Part shown: positions 10,071-24,041 of the stretch, in pieces
Layout: every line of letters starts with the position of its first letter
Position numbering within the stretch: position 1 is the first letter of the stretch
DNA from: Nymphaea colorata
Taxonomy: Eukaryota; Streptophyta; Magnoliopsida; Nymphaeales; Nymphaeaceae
DNA length: 64,000 nt
Assembly: GCF_008831285.2 (NCBI RefSeq)
Contig: NW_022204507.1
Location: 5,414,174-5,478,173, forward strand
Reading direction: 5' to 3'
Notes under the pieces: model-generated
The model's database searches: none
Told to the model about the DNA's origin: nothing
What the model saw: the letters and a program-made list of their open reading frames with translations, nothing else
Made by a program: the position numbers and the translations under genes

Positions 10071-12374
10071 ACCAATGCATTTGTTTAATCCCTTGTATCT
10101 AATGCAATGAGCTTAACTTCTTGTTACATACATAGGGAACAATTTAAGAGTTGAAATCACTAGTTCCTATCAATGCGAGTTGGTATAAGTGATGCTTTTG
10201 ATGACGCATATTTAATTGAATGTGCCTAACTTGTTGTTACATCCATATTGAATCATTTAGTAGATTGCAATCACAAGCTTAAAAGAAAATGAATGAGAAT
10301 CAAGTGATTGGTTTGCTCACTTATATTTAATCTAATGTGTCTCACTTGTTGTTACATTGATAATGAATGATTTAAATGATTGAAATCACAATTTGTTTGA
10401 TCTCTTTTAAATAATCCAACGAGTTTAACTTCTTGTTACATCTATAGCGAAGTATTTAAGGAATGGAAATCACGAGTTACTATCATTACGAGTGGAATTT
10501 AAGTGATTCTTTTCATCGCACATATTTAATTCAATGTGTTTAACTTGTTATTACATCCATATTAAATGATATAGTGAATTGAAATCACAAGATTAAAAGA
10601 AAATGAATGAGACTCAACTGATTGATTTGCTCACTCATATTTAATCTAATGTGTCTCACTTGTTATTACATGTATAATGAATGATTTTAATGATTGAAAT
10701 CACAAGTTCATATGTATGTAAATGGGATCATTACCTTAGTTACACCCCTTGCAGTTAATCCAATTAGTTGAACTTGTTGTTACATCATCTATGATGAATG
10801 ATCTAAGGAAAAGAAATCACAAGTTTGTGTCAATAATAGTGGGATTTAATTCATTCATTTGATCACACATATTAAATTACATGTGTATAACATTTTATTA
10901 ATACATATTAAAATGATGTAGTGGATTGAAATCACAAGTTTAAATGAAATTGAATGAGATTCAGGTTATTCATTTGATCAATCACACTAAATATAATGTG
11001 TTTCACCTGTTATTGCATCTATAATGAATGATTTAAGTGATTGCAATCACAAGTTCACGTGGATACAAATGAGATCTATGCATTAGTTTGATCACTTGCA
11101 GTTAATCTAATGAGTTGAACTTGTAGTTACATATCTAATTATTGATCTAAGAGATTTAAATCATAAGTTCGTATCAATGCCTGAGAGATTTAGTTCATTC
11201 ATTTGATCACACAAATTTCATTGAAAGTTGTTAACTTGTTGATGTATTCACATTGAATGGTTCGTATGAAAATGAATGAGATTCAACCCATTCAAATGAT
11301 CTTTTGTAGTTAATCTAATATGTTTCGTTTGTTATAAAGTCTGTGATGAATGATTTAAAAGATTAAAATCACTAGTTTATATGGATACAAAAGGAACCAA
11401 TGCATTTGTTCGATCCCCCGTATCCAATCTAATGAGTTTAACTTCATGTTACATCTATGGCGAAGGATTTGAGGGATTGAAATCGTAAGTTCCCTCAATA
11501 CGAGTGGGATTTATGTGTTTCTTTTGATCACGCATACTTAATTGATTTTTTTTTACTTGTTGTAACATCCTTATTGAATTATTTAGTCGATTGTAATCAC
11601 AAGTTTAAAAGAAAATTAATGAGATTCAAGTGATTGATTTGCTCATCGATATTTAATCTAATGTGTCTCACTTGTTATTACATCTATAATGAATTATTTA
11701 ATTGATTCAAATCACAAGTTCATATGTATATAAGTGGGATCTATGCATTAGTTCGATCCCTTGTAGTTAATCCAATCGGTGGAACTTGTGGCTACATCAA
11801 TAGTGAATGATCTATGGGAAAGAAATCCTAAGTTTGTATCAGTAATAGTGGGATTTTATTGATTCATTTGATCATGCATATTAAATTGAATGTGGATAAG
11901 ACGTTGTTAATCCATATTAAATGATTCAGTACATTGAAATCACAATTTTAAATGAAAATGAATGAGATTCAAGTCACGCAATTGTGCAATCACAATAAAT
12001 ATAAGGGGTTTCACTTGTTATTACATCTAAAATGAATGATTTAAATGATTGTGATCACAAGTTCATATAGATACAAATGAGATCTAAGTATTAGTTTGAT
12101 CCATTGCAGTTAATCCAATGAGTTAAACTTGTAGTTACATATCTAATGAGTTGATTCATTTGATCACACATATTTAATTGAAAGTGGTTAACTTATTGTT
12201 ACATTCACATTTACTGATTTAGTGAATTGAAATCACAAGTTTGTATGAAAATGAAGGAGATTCAACTCATTCACTTGATCACTTATAGTTAATGTAATAT
12301 GTTTCGCTTGTTACAATGTCTATATTGAATGATTAAAATGACTAAAATCACTAGTTTACATGGGTAGAAATGAG
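10071..12374 (+). repeat. HOR copy 1 (2304 bp, full length)
   Basis: Measured between successive ACCAATGCAT markers of monomer A6. All seven trimers are present, including the three fixed internal deletions seen in other copies. Confidence 0.9.
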
Positions 12375-14361
12375 ACCAATGCATTTGTTTAATCCCTTGT
12401 ATCTAATGCAATGAGCTTAACTTCTTGTTACATACATAGGGAACAAGTTAAGAGATGAAATCACAAGTTCCTATCAATGCGAGTTGGTTTAAGTGATGCT
12501 TTTGATGACGCTTATTTAATTGAATGTGCCTAACTTGTTGTTACATCCATATTGAATCATTTAGTAGACTGAAATCACAAGCTTAAAAGAAAATGAATGA
12601 GAATCAAGTGATTTGTTTGCTCACTTATATTTAATGTAATGTGTCTCACTTGTTGTTAAATTGATAATGAATCATTTAAATGATTGAAATCACAAGATTA
12701 AAAGAAAATGAATGAGACTCACTTGTTATTACATGTATAATGAATGATTTTAATGATTGAAATCACAAGTTCATATGTATGTAAATGGGATCATTACCTT
12801 AGTTACACACCTTGTAGTTAATCCAATTAGTTGAACTTGTTGTTACATCATCTATGATGAATGATCTAAGGAAAAGAAATCACAAGTTTGTGTCAATAAT
12901 AGTGGAATTTAATTTATTCATTTGATCACACATATTAAATTAAATGTGTATAACATTCTATTAATACATATTAAAATGATGTAGTGGATTGAAATCACAA
13001 GTTTAAATGAAATTGAATGAGATTCAGGTTATTCAGTTGCTCAATCACACTAAATATAATGTGTTTCACTTGTTATTGCATCTATAATGAATGATTTAAG
13101 TGATTACAATCACAAGTTCAAGTGGATACAAATGGGATCTATGCATTTGTTTGATGCCTTGCAGTTAATCTAATGAGTTAAACTTGTAGTTACATATCTA
13201 ATTATTGATCTAAGAGATTTAAATCATAAGTTCGTATCAATGCCCGAGAGATTTAATTCATTCATTTGATCACACATATTTAATTGAAAGTAGTTAACTT
13301 GTTGATGCATTCACATTGAATGGTTCCTATGAAAATGAATGAGATTCAACTCATTCAGATGATCTCTTGTAGTTAATCTAATATGTTCCGTTTGTTATAA
13401 AGTCTGTAATGAATGGTTTAAAAGATTAAAATCACTGGTTTATATGGCGAATGATTTGAGGGATTGAAATCGCAAGTTCCCTCAATACGAGTGGGATTTA
13501 AGTGTTTCTTTTGATCACACATATTTAATTGATATTTTTTTACTTGTTGTAACATCCTTATTCAATTATTTAGTCGATTGTAATCACAAGTATACAAGAA
13601 AATTAATGAGATTCAAGTGATTGATTTGCTCATCGATATTTAATCTAATGTGTCTCACTTGTAATTACATCTATAATGAATTATTTAATTGATTCAAATC
13701 ACAAGTTCATATATATATAAGTGGGATCTATGCATTAGTTCGATCTCTTGTAGTTAATCCAATCGGTTGAACTTGTGGCTACATCAATAGTGAATGATCT
13801 ATGGGAAAGAAATCCTAAGTTTGTATCAATAATAGTGGGATTTTATTGATTCATTTGATCATGCATATTAAATTGAATGTGGATAAGACATTGTTAATCC
13901 ATATTAAATGATTTAGTACATTGAAATCACAATTTTAAACGAAAATGAATGAGATTCAAGTCATTCAATTGTGCAATCACAATAAATATAATGTGTTTCA
14001 CTTGTTATTACATCTAAAATGAATGATTTAAATGATTGCGATCACAAGTTCATATAGATACAAATGAGATCTAAGTATTAGTTTGATGCATTGCAGTTAA
14101 TCCAATGAGTTAAACTTGTAGTTACTTATCTAATGAGTTGATTCATTTGATCACACATATTTAATTGAAAGTGGTTAACTTATTGTTACATTCACATTGA
14201 CTGATTTAGTAAATTGAAATTACAAGTTTGTATGAAAATGAAGGAGATTCAACTCATTCACTTGATTACTTATAGTTAATGTAATATGTTTCGCTTGTTA
14301 CAATGTCTATAATGAATGATTAAAATGACTAAAATAACTAGTTTACATGGGTAGAAATGAG
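12375..14361 (+). repeat. HOR copy 2 (1987 bp, three deletions)
   Basis: Compared with copy 1 it lacks about 199 bp from A7 to C7 (junction inside AAATCACAA near 12687-12695), about 41 bp just after it, and about 77 bp of the A3/B3 region (near 13446). Together these account for the 317-bp shortfall. Confidence 0.85.
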
Positions 14362-16665
14362 ACCAGTGCATTTGTTTAATCCCTTGTATCTAATGCAATG
14401 AGCTTAACTTCTTGTTACATACATACGGAACAATTTAAGAGATGAAATCACAAGTTCCTGTCAATGCGAGTTGGTTTAAGTGATGCTTTTGATGACGCAT
14501 ATTTAATTGAATGTGCCTAACTCGTTGTTACATCCATATTGAATCATTTAGTAGACTGAAATCACAAGCTTAAAGAAAATAAATGAGAATCAAGTGATTC
14601 GTTTGCTCACTTATAATTAATCTAATGTGTCTCACTTATTGTTACATTGATAATGAATGATTTAAATGATTGAAATCACAATTTGTTTGATCTCTTTTAA
14701 ATAATCCAACGAGTTTAACTTCTTGTTACATCTATAGCGAAGGATTTAAGGAATGGAAATCACAAGTTACTATCATTACGAGTGAAATTTAAGTGATTCT
14801 TTTGATCGCACATATTTAATTCACTGTGCTTAACTTGTTATTACATCCATCTTAAATGATATAGTGAATTGAAATCACAAGATTAAAAGAAAGTGAATGA
14901 GACTCAACTGATTGATTTGCTCACTCATATTTAATCTAATGTGTCTCACTTGTTATTACATGTATAATGAATGATTTTAATGATTGAAATCACAAGTTCA
15001 TATGTATGTAAATGGGATCTTTACCTTAGTTACACCCCTTGTAGTTAATCCAATTAGTTGAACTTGTTGTTACATCATCTATGATGAATGATCTAAGGAA
15101 AAGAAATCACAAGTTTGTGTCAATAATAGTGGGATTTAATTCATTCATTTGATCACACATATTAAATTAAATGTGTATAACATTTTATTATTACATATTA
15201 AAATGATGTAGTGGATTGAAACTACAAGTTTAAATGAAATTGAATGAGATTCAGGTTATTCATTTACTCAATCACACTAAATATAATGTGTTTCACTTGT
15301 TATTGCATCTATAATGAATGATTTAAGTGATTGCAATCACAAGTTCACGTGGATACAAATGGGATCTATGCATTAGTTTCATCCCTTGCAGTTAATCTAA
15401 TGAGTTGAACTTATAGTTACATATCTAATTATTGATCTAAGAGATTTAAATAATAAGTTCGTATCAATGCCCGAGAGATTTAATTCATTCATTTGATCAC
15501 ACATATTTAATTGAAAGTGGTTAACTTGTTGATGCATTGACATTGAATGGTTCATATGAAAATGAATGAGATTTAACTCATTCAAATGATCTCTTGTAGT
15601 TAATCTAATATGTTTCGTTTGTTATAAAGTCTGTAACGAATGGTTTAAAAGATTAAAATCACCAGTTTATATGGATACAAAAGGAACCAATGCATTTGTT
15701 CGATCCCTTGTATCCAATCTAATGAGTTTAACTTCATGTTACATCTATGGCGAACGATTTGAGGGATTGAAATCGCAAGTTACCTCAATAGGAGTGGGAT
15801 TTAAGTGTTTCTTTTGATCACACATATTTAATTGATTTTTTTTTTACTTGTCGTAACATCCTTATTGAATTATTTACTCGATTGTAATCACAAGTATACA
15901 AGAAAATTAATGAGATTAAAGTGATTGATTTGCTCATTTATATTTAATCAAATGTGTCTCACTTGTTATTACATCTATAATGAATTATTTAATTGATTCA
16001 AATCACAAGTTCATATGTATATAAGTGGGATCTATTCATTAGTTCGATCCCTTGTAGTTAATCCAATCGGTTGAACTTGTGGCTACATAAATATTGAATG
16101 ATCTATCGGAAAGAAATCCAAACTTTGCATCAATAATAGTGGGATTTTATTGATTCACTTGATCATGCATATTAAATTGAATGTGGATAAGATGTTGTTA
16201 ATCCATATTAAATGATTTAGTACATTGAAATCACAATTTTAAACGAAAATTAATGAGATTCAAGTCATTTAATTGTGAAATCACAATAAATTTAAAGTGT
16301 TTCACTTGTTATTACATCTAAAATGAATGATTTAAATGATTGCGATCACAAGTTCATATAGATACAAATGAGATCTAAGTTTTAGTTTGATCCATTGCAG
16401 TTAATCCAATGAGTTAAACTTGTAGTTACATATCTAATGAGTTGATTCATCTGATCACACATATTTAATTGAAAGTGGTTAACTTATTGTTACATTCACA
16501 TTGACTGATTTAGTGAATTTAAATCACAAGTTTGTATGAAAATGAAGGAGATTCAACTCATTCACTTGATCGCTTATAGTTAATGTAATATGTTTTGCTT
16601 GTTACAATGTCTATAATGAATGATTAAAATGACTAAAATCACTAGTTTACATAGGTAGAAATGAG
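14362..16665 (+). repeat. HOR copy 3 (2304 bp, full length)
   Basis: It has the same length and monomer order as copy 1, with scattered substitutions. Confidence 0.9.
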
Positions 16666-18536
16666 ACCAATGCATCTGTTTAATCCCTTGTATCTAATGC
16701 AATGAGCTTAACTTCTTGTTACATACATAGGGAACAATTTAAGAGATGAAATCACAAGTTCCTATCAATGCGAGTTGGTTTAAGTGATGCTTTTGATGAC
16801 ACATATTTAATTGAATGTGCCTAACTTGTTGTTACATCCATATTGAATCATTTAATAGACTGAAATCACAAGCTTAAAAGAAAATGAATGAGAATCAAGT
16901 GATTCGTTTGCTCACTTATATTTAATATAATGTGTCTCACTTGTTGTTATGTTGATAATGAATGATTTAAATGATTGAAATCACAATTTGTTTGATCTCT
17001 TTTAAATAATCCAACGAGTTTAACTTATTGTTACATCTATAGCGAAGGACTTAAGGAATGGAAATCACAAGTTACTATAATTACGAGTGGAATTTAAGTG
17101 ATTCTTTTGATCGCACATACTTAATTCAATGTGCTTAACTTGTTATTACATCCATATTAAATGATATATAAATATAATGTGTTTCACTTGTTATTGCATC
17201 TATAATGAATGATTTAAGTGTTTGCAATCACAAATTCACGTGGATACAAATGGGATCTATGCATTAGTTTGATCCCTTGCAGTTAATCTAAAGAGTTGAA
17301 CTTGTAGTTACATATCTAATTATTGATCTATGCATTAGTTTGATCCCTTGCAGTTAATTCATTTTTATCACACATATTTAATTGAAAGTGGTTAACTTGT
17401 TGATGCATTCACATTGAATGGTTCGTATGAAAATGAAAGAGATTCAACTCATTCAAATGATCTCTTGTAGTTAATCTAATATGTTTCGTTTGTTATAAAG
17501 TCTGTAATGAATGGTTTAAAAGATTAAAATCACTAGTTTATATGGATACAAAAGGAACCAATGCATTTGTTCGATCCCTTGTATCCATTCTAATGAGTTT
17601 AACTTCATGTTACATCTTTGGTGAATGATTAGAGGGATTGAAATCGCAAGTTCCCTCAATACGAGTGGGATTTAAGTGTTTCTTTTGATCACGCATATTT
17701 AATTGATTTTTTTTTTACTTGTTGTAACATCCTTATTGAATTATTTAGTCGATTGTAATCACAAGTTTAAAAGAAAATTAATGAGATTCAAGTGATTGAT
17801 TTGTTCATCGATATTTAATCTAATGTGTCTCACTTGTTATTACATCTATAATGAATTATTTAATTGATTCAAATCACAAGTTCATATGTATATAAGTGGG
17901 ATGTATGCATTAGTTCGATCTCTTGTAGTTAATCCAATCGGTTGAACTTGTGGCTACATCAATAGTGAATGATCTATGAGAAGGAAATCCTAAGTTTGTA
18001 TCAATAATAGTGGGATTTTATTGATTCGTTTGATCATGCATATTAAATTGAATGTGGATAAGACGTTGTTAATCCATATTAAATGATTTAGTACATTGAA
18101 ATCACAATTTTAAACGAAAATGAATGAGATTCTAGTCATTCAATTGTGTAATCACAATAAATATAAGGTGTTTCACTTGTTATTACATCTAAAATGAATG
18201 ATTTAAATGATTGCGATCACAAGTTCATATAGATACAAATGAGATCTAAGTATTAGTTTGATCCATTGCTGTTAATCCAATGAGTTAAACTTGTAGTTAC
18301 ATATCTAATGAGTTGATTCATCTGATCACACATATTTAATTGAAAGTGGTTAACTTATTGTTACATTCACATTGACTGATTTAGTGAATTGAAATCACAA
18401 GTTTGTATGAAAATGAAGGAGATTAAACTCATTCACTTGATCACTTATAGTTAATGTAATATGTTTCGCTTGTTACAATGTCTATAATGAATGATTAAAA
18501 TGACTAAAATCACTAGTTTACATAGGTAGAAATGAG
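16666..18536 (+). repeat. HOR copy 4 (1871 bp, deletion)
   Basis: Sequence jumps from monomer C7 to A2 near 17165, losing trimer 1. Monomer B2 is rearranged near 17327-17356, with a repeated CTATGCATTAGTTTGATC segment. Copy 5 shares the B2 change. Confidence 0.85.
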
Positions 18537-20823
18537 ACCAATGCATTTGTTTAATCCCTTGTATCTAATGCAATGAGCATAACTTCTTGTTACATACATA
18601 GGGAACAATTTAAGAGATGAAATCACAAGTTCCTATCAATGCGAGTTGGTTTAAGTGATGCTTTTGATGACGCATATTTAATTGAATGTGCCTAACTTGT
18701 TGTTACATCCATATTGAATCATTTAGTAGACTGAAATCACAAGCTTAAAAGAAAATGAATGAGAATCAAGTGATTCGTTTGCTCACTTATATTTAATCTA
18801 ATGTGTCTCACTTGTATTTACATTGATAATGAATGATTTAAATGATTGAAATCACAATTTTTTTGATCTCTTTTAAATAATCCAACGAGTTTAACTTATT
18901 GTTACATCTATAGCGAAGGATTTAAGGAATGGAAATCACAAGTTACTATCATTACGAGTGGAATTTAAGTGATTCTTTTGATCGCACGTATTTAATTCAA
19001 CGTGCTTAACTTGTTATTACATCCATATTAAATGATTTAGTGAATTGAAATCACAAGATTAAAAGAAAATGAATGAGACTCAACTGATTGATTTGCTCAC
19101 TCATATTTAATCTAATGTGTCTCAATTGTTATTACATGTATAATGAATGATTTTAATGATTGAAATCACAAGTTCATATGTATGTAAATTGAATCATTAC
19201 CTTAGTAACACCCCTTGTAGTTAATCCAATTAGTTGAACTTGTTGTTACATCATCTATGATGAATGATCTAAGGAAAAGAAATCACAAGTTTGTGTCAAT
19301 AATAGTGGCATTTAATTCATTCATTTGATCACACATATTAAATTAAATGTATATAACATTTTATTAATACATATTAAAATGATGTAGTGGATTGAAATCA
19401 CAAGTTTAAATGAAATTGAATGAGATTCAGGATATTCATTTGCTCAATCACACTAAATATAATGTGTTTCACTTGTTATTGCATCTATAATGAATGATTT
19501 AAGTGTTTGCAATCACAAATTCACGTGGATACAAATGGGATCTATGCATTAGTTTGATCCGTTACAGTTAATCTAATGAGTTGAACTTGTAGTTACATAT
19601 CTAATTATTGATCTATGCATTAGTTTGATCCCTTGCAGTTAATTCATTCATTTGATCACACATATTTAATTGAAAGTGGTTAACTTGTTGATGCATTCAC
19701 ATTGAATGGTTCGTATGAAAATGAAAGAGATTCAACTCATTCAAATGATCTCTTGTAGTTAATCTAATATGTTTCGTTTGTTATAAAGTCTGTAATGAAT
19801 GGTTTAAAAGATTAAAATCACTAGTTTATATGGATACAAAAGGAACCAATGCATTTGTTCGATCCCTTGTATCCATTCTAATGAGTTTAACTTCATGTTA
19901 CATCTTTGGTGAACGATTAGAGGGATTGAAATCGCAAGTTCCCTAAATACGAGTGGGATTAAAGTGTTTCTTTTGATCACGCATATTTAATTGATTTTTT
20001 TTTACTTGTTGTAACATCCTTATTGAATTATTTAGTCTATTGTAATCACGAGTTTAAAAGAAAATTAATGAGATTCAAGTGATTGATTTGTTCATCGATA
20101 TTTAATCTAATGTGTCTCACTTGTTATTACATCTATAATGAATTATTTAATTGATTCAAATCACAAGTTCATATGTATATAAGTGGGATGTATGCATTAG
20201 TTCGATCTCTTGTAGTTAATCCAATCGGTTGAACTTGTGGCTACATCAATAGTGAATGATCTATGAGAAAGAAATCCTAAGTTTGTATCAATAATAGTGG
20301 GATTTTATTGATTCGTTTGATCATGCATATTAAATTGAATGTGGATAAGACGTTGTTAATCCATATTAAATGATTTAGTACATTGAAATCACAATTTTAA
20401 ACGAAAATGAATGAGATTTTAGTCATTCAATTGTGTAATCACAATAAATATAAGGTGTTTCACTTGTTATTACATCTAAAATGAATGATTTAAATGATTG
20501 CGATCACAAGTTAATATAGATACAAATGAGATCTAAGTATTAGTTTGATCCATTGCAGTTAATCCAATGAGTTAAACTTGTAGTTACATATCTAATGAGT
20601 TGATTCATTTGATCACACATATTTAATTGAAAGTGGTTAACTTATTGTTACATTCACATTGACAGATTTAGTGAATTGAAATCACAAGTTTGTATGAAAA
20701 TGAAGGAGATTCAACTCATTCACTTGATCACTTATAGTTAATGTAATATGTTTCGCTTGTTACAATGTCCATAATGAATGATTAAAATGACTAAAATCAC
20801 TAGTTTGCATGGGTTGAAATGAC
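18537..20823 (+). repeat. HOR copy 5 (2287 bp)
   Basis: Near full length. It shares the rearranged B2 monomer (about 19612-19645) and the GTGTTTGCAATCACAAATTC variant with copy 4, so the two derive from one local duplication. Confidence 0.85.
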
Positions 20824-21549
20824 ACCAATGCATTTGTTTAATCCCTTGTAATTAATGCAATGAGCTTAACTTCTTGTTACATACATAGGGAACAATTTAA
20901 GAGATGAAATCACAAGTTCCTATCAATGCGAGTTGGTTTAAGTGATGCTTTTGATGACACATATTTAATTGAAGGTGCCTAACTTGTTGTTACATCCATA
21001 TTGAATCATTTAGTAGACTGAAATCACAAGCTTAAAAGAAAATGAATGAGAATCAAGTGATTCGTTTGCTCACTTATATTTAATCTAATGTGTCTCGCTT
21101 GTTGTTACATTGATAAAGAATGATTTAAATGATTGAAATCACAATTTGTTTCATCTCTGTTAAATAATCCAATGAGTTTAACTTCTTGTTACATCTATAG
21201 CGAAGGATTTAAGGAATGGAAAACACAAGTTACTATCATTACGAGTGGAATTTAAGTGATTCTTTTGATCGCACATATTTAATTCAATGTGCTTAACTTG
21301 TTATTACGTCCATATTAAATGATATAGTGAATTGAAATCACAAGATTAAAAGAAAATGAATGAGACTCAACTGATTGATTTGCTCACTCATATTTAATCT
21401 AATGTGTCTCACTTGTTATTACATATATAATGAATGATTTTAATGATTAAAATCACAAGTTCATATGTATGTAAATGGGATCATTACCTTAGTTACAACC
21501 CTTGTAGTTAATCCAATAAGTTGAACTTGTTGTTACATCGTCTATGATG

Positions 21550-21554
21550 AATGA
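21550..21554. repeat. Target site duplication AATGA, left copy
   Basis: AATGA precedes TGTAAGACCC and is repeated at 24037-24041 after GTGACA. The uninterrupted satellite has one AATGA at this place (GATGAATGATCTAAGG). Confidence 0.92.
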
Positions 21555-24036
21555 TGTAAGACCCACGTTTTCTTTAAAACTGCCAAGTTTATCAAATGGA
21601 GACAAATGTGGTAAAAGATGGAGATAAGAGCTGATCTAATCACATTTGATGACAAGTAACCATCTTTCTTAGAAGAAAGGACTCAACGATAGAAAGAGAG
21701 AGAGAACGTAACGTCCTTCTTCTTGCTCTCTTGTTGGAGTAGAAGTTTGTGGCTGCTCGAAAGGAACCAGAAGCAGAAGTTGCTGCCAAGATTTTCAGAG
21801 GTATGGGGATTTTCAATCATGAATGGAGCATGAAGCCTGTATATTTTGGATTTCTAGATACGTATGCATGAGAGTTTATCAATTTATATATGCCTGAACA
21901 TGAATCTATGCATGAGTTATTGAAGACTGGAACGGAAATAGCATGCTAGGTATAATTTCGTTTTATCCACAAACAACCGAAACACAGATTACCTCAAACA
22001 ATAGAAAGATTTGATACATGAACCCTCTGAGAGGGTCGGGCCATAGAAGGAGCGATACCAATCTGTAGTGGGAAGACTCGGTTGTCTTCCCGAACCTGCT
22101 ATGATACTAGCAGAGAAGAAAAAAAAATAGTAATAATAAAAAGGGGAAGTTCCGAGCAACATGGACAGAGGACATGACATGCTTTGATCGACTTGCGGTG
22201 AACCCCAAATCTAAAAACAAACAGGAAAGAAGGAACCGCAGTGATGCGCAGGCACTGTCACTCGATCGATCCGAAGACCAGCCACTTTCCTCATACTGGT
22301 GGCTGGTGGAACGCAGCTTCAGTCGTTCCTCTCCTGCTTGAGAGAACGAGAGCAAGGGAAAGAGGTAGCGGCAACTGCTGTTGCAACCGGGCAGTGGAGG
22401 GCCCGATAGCCCTTCTTTCTCTCTGTCAAGGTTTCTCACGAGGGCAATTCTAGAAGCACGAGAGCAGGTGGTGGCGGCGGTGGAAGGCGACGGGTGGCGC
22501 AGCGACGTGGAAACCCAACGCCGGAATGTCGCAGCAGGAGAAGAGTTTCTCTCCGGTTTTGGGTTGAGAACGAACGGTGGAATCCCCACCGCTGGTTGAG
22601 CGAGAAGAAGACGGAGGAGCAGCTCGTAGGAGAGAGAAAACGAGGCGTGAAATGAGAGAAAAAAAGAGCGTCGGCCGTTTTTATGTTAAGTTGGAAAAAT
22701 TACAAAGCGGGTCCACCTAATTAGCATAATTTACGAATAAGCTGTTATAAATTTTAGAAGACAATGCCGCAAAGTTTTTGCTGAAAACCTCTTCAAAAAG
22801 ATGTTTGTGAGAGAAATTTTCAGTAAAAACCGGGTGTTTAATGTGAAATCACGTTTTGGTACCCTCTCAGTTTCTTAAATTGTCAAAAAGGGGGTTTTCT
22901 TATATTTGTTTGTAATTTCGAAGGAAAAACGTAATGTTATATTTTATTGCTCTGTGGTACCTTTTGGGTTATTTAAATTTCAGGAGAAGGCTATTGAACT
23001 ATCTTGTTTTGAAATAGTGATTATTGTGTTAATTTTAAACGTGATGTGTTTTGCTTTATGGCATTACTACTCGACTTTGCTTCGTTGTCATTAAATTGAA
23101 TTAGCAATGTCCTGTTGTTTCTGTTTGAGAAACCGAGCCTGAGGGCGGTTTCTGTGAGAGGTACTAGACGATGTCTAGTATTGAGAAACCCTCACTTTTG
23201 AAATTCGAAGGCGAAACGTGGACTTTGTGCGATGGTTTATGCGAGTGCGAGCTTTCTGCTTTGCCCAGTGTTTGGTTTTGTCCCGGGAGGTAGTGGTCAC
23301 ACTCCTCTGGCTGTACTGGAGGGCCCACAGGGTATTGGGCAGCACAAGGGCCCGGGGTACTGCTGCTGTGTTGGGAGAGAGACATCTCCTGGTCCCTCAA
23401 ACTGGGTTCCTAGAGGGGCCATGCTGCTGTAGCGGTGATCTGGGATATCTCAGGAGGCTTCACTTCAGGTGCGCTCGATCCGTTGGATCGCATGGTGAAG
23501 ATATGTTCTGTTCTGCCCGTGAGTGCCCACAGGGATTTCTGTTGCTCGGCACGATGACCATGACATCGTCAGAGAACCACGGTTGGAAGCCTACGAAATG
23601 TTTGGGAGGTTGTGCACACCTCGTTTTGTTCTGATAATGGGTCGTAACTTTTGTGTGTATAAAGTTTTGGAAAACTTATGGCTGTAGTTCATAAGGCCTT
23701 TTTGGAATCGTTTTACGAAACTAAATATTATTTTGGGACATGTTTCATTCATGTCTGGATTTTCTCATACTCAGAGGAATTCTGACCCTTCTTTATATCT
23801 ACAGGAAGCCATTGATAGATTTTGGCTTTGGAGCGACGACCTCAGTCTTGTGATGGACGGGCATTGGCATTCTGGACACTGCGTCGGTTTTGGGGATTTG
23901 TGGTTATTTTTGTTTGGGTCCAAGTATTTTATTATTGAAATAAAACAATATCTTATGTTCTGGTGGTGACTCAATATTGCTTCCGCTATTATAGAAACGA
24001 AAGAAAATTTTTGGTGTCAAAAATTGGGTCGTGACA
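21555..24036 (+). mobile_element. Solo LTR (2482 bp), inserted in the satellite
   Basis: The insert begins TGTAAGACCC and ends GGGTCGTGACA, so it has TG...CA ends with related inverted termini. It is flanked by a perfect 5-bp duplication AATGA, and the satellite reads through once one copy is removed. No RT, integrase or gag is present, so it is a solo LTR left by LTR-LTR recombination, or possibly a small non-autonomous element. Termini of this kind are common in plant gypsy LTRs. + orientation is favoured by AATAAA at 23939, about 90 bp before the end, but is not certain. A GC-rich, CpG-containing block (about 22240-22640) contrasts sharply with the AT-rich array. Short ORFs on both strands here have no recognisable domains. 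Confidence 0.88.
23939..23944 (+). terminator. Possible polyadenylation signal in the solo LTR
   Basis: AATAAA occurs 92 bp before the LTR end, in a T-rich stretch. It is consistent with the end of R in a + strand element but is a weak motif alone. Confidence 0.35.
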
Positions 24037-24041
24037 AATGA
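24037..24041. repeat. Target site duplication AATGA, right copy
   Basis: It matches 21550-21554 exactly. A 5-bp duplication is typical of LTR retrotransposon integration. Confidence 0.92.

Larger units (their letters stand above)
9968..21554 (+). repeat. Satellite array, left block (115-bp monomer, 2.3-kb HOR)
   Basis: This is a continuous head-to-tail satellite from the LTR edge to the solo LTR. Monomers of about 115 bp are recognised by GAAATCACAAGTT and by CTTGTTATTACATC about 40-50 bp upstream of it. Diverged monomers repeat as A-B-C trimers and the whole set recurs every 2304 bp in intact copies (for example 10071 to 12375, and 14362 to 16666). It is strongly AT-rich, with no coding frame longer than about 60 codons. 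The last five bases (AATGA) are the target duplication of the inserted solo LTR. Confidence 0.95.

Noticed and set aside
15397-15585. 62-codon minus-strand frame in the satellite
   Set aside because: It is satellite monomers read backwards. The repetitive peptide follows from the repeat and is not shared as an open frame by other copies.
22107-22589. 160-codon open frame on the minus strand in the solo LTR
   Set aside because: It lies wholly inside the GC-rich part of an LTR, overlaps open frames on the other strand and has no recognisable domain. GC-rich DNA leaves frames open by chance.
23218-23634. 138-codon open frame near the 3' part of the solo LTR
   Set aside because: No domain, it overlaps other frames, and it sits inside an LTR. 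More likely chance than a captured gene.
21555-24036. DNA transposon or Helitron as the inserted element
   Set aside because: TG...CA ends and a perfect 5-bp duplication point to an LTR. Long terminal inverted repeats and a Helitron CTRR end are absent.
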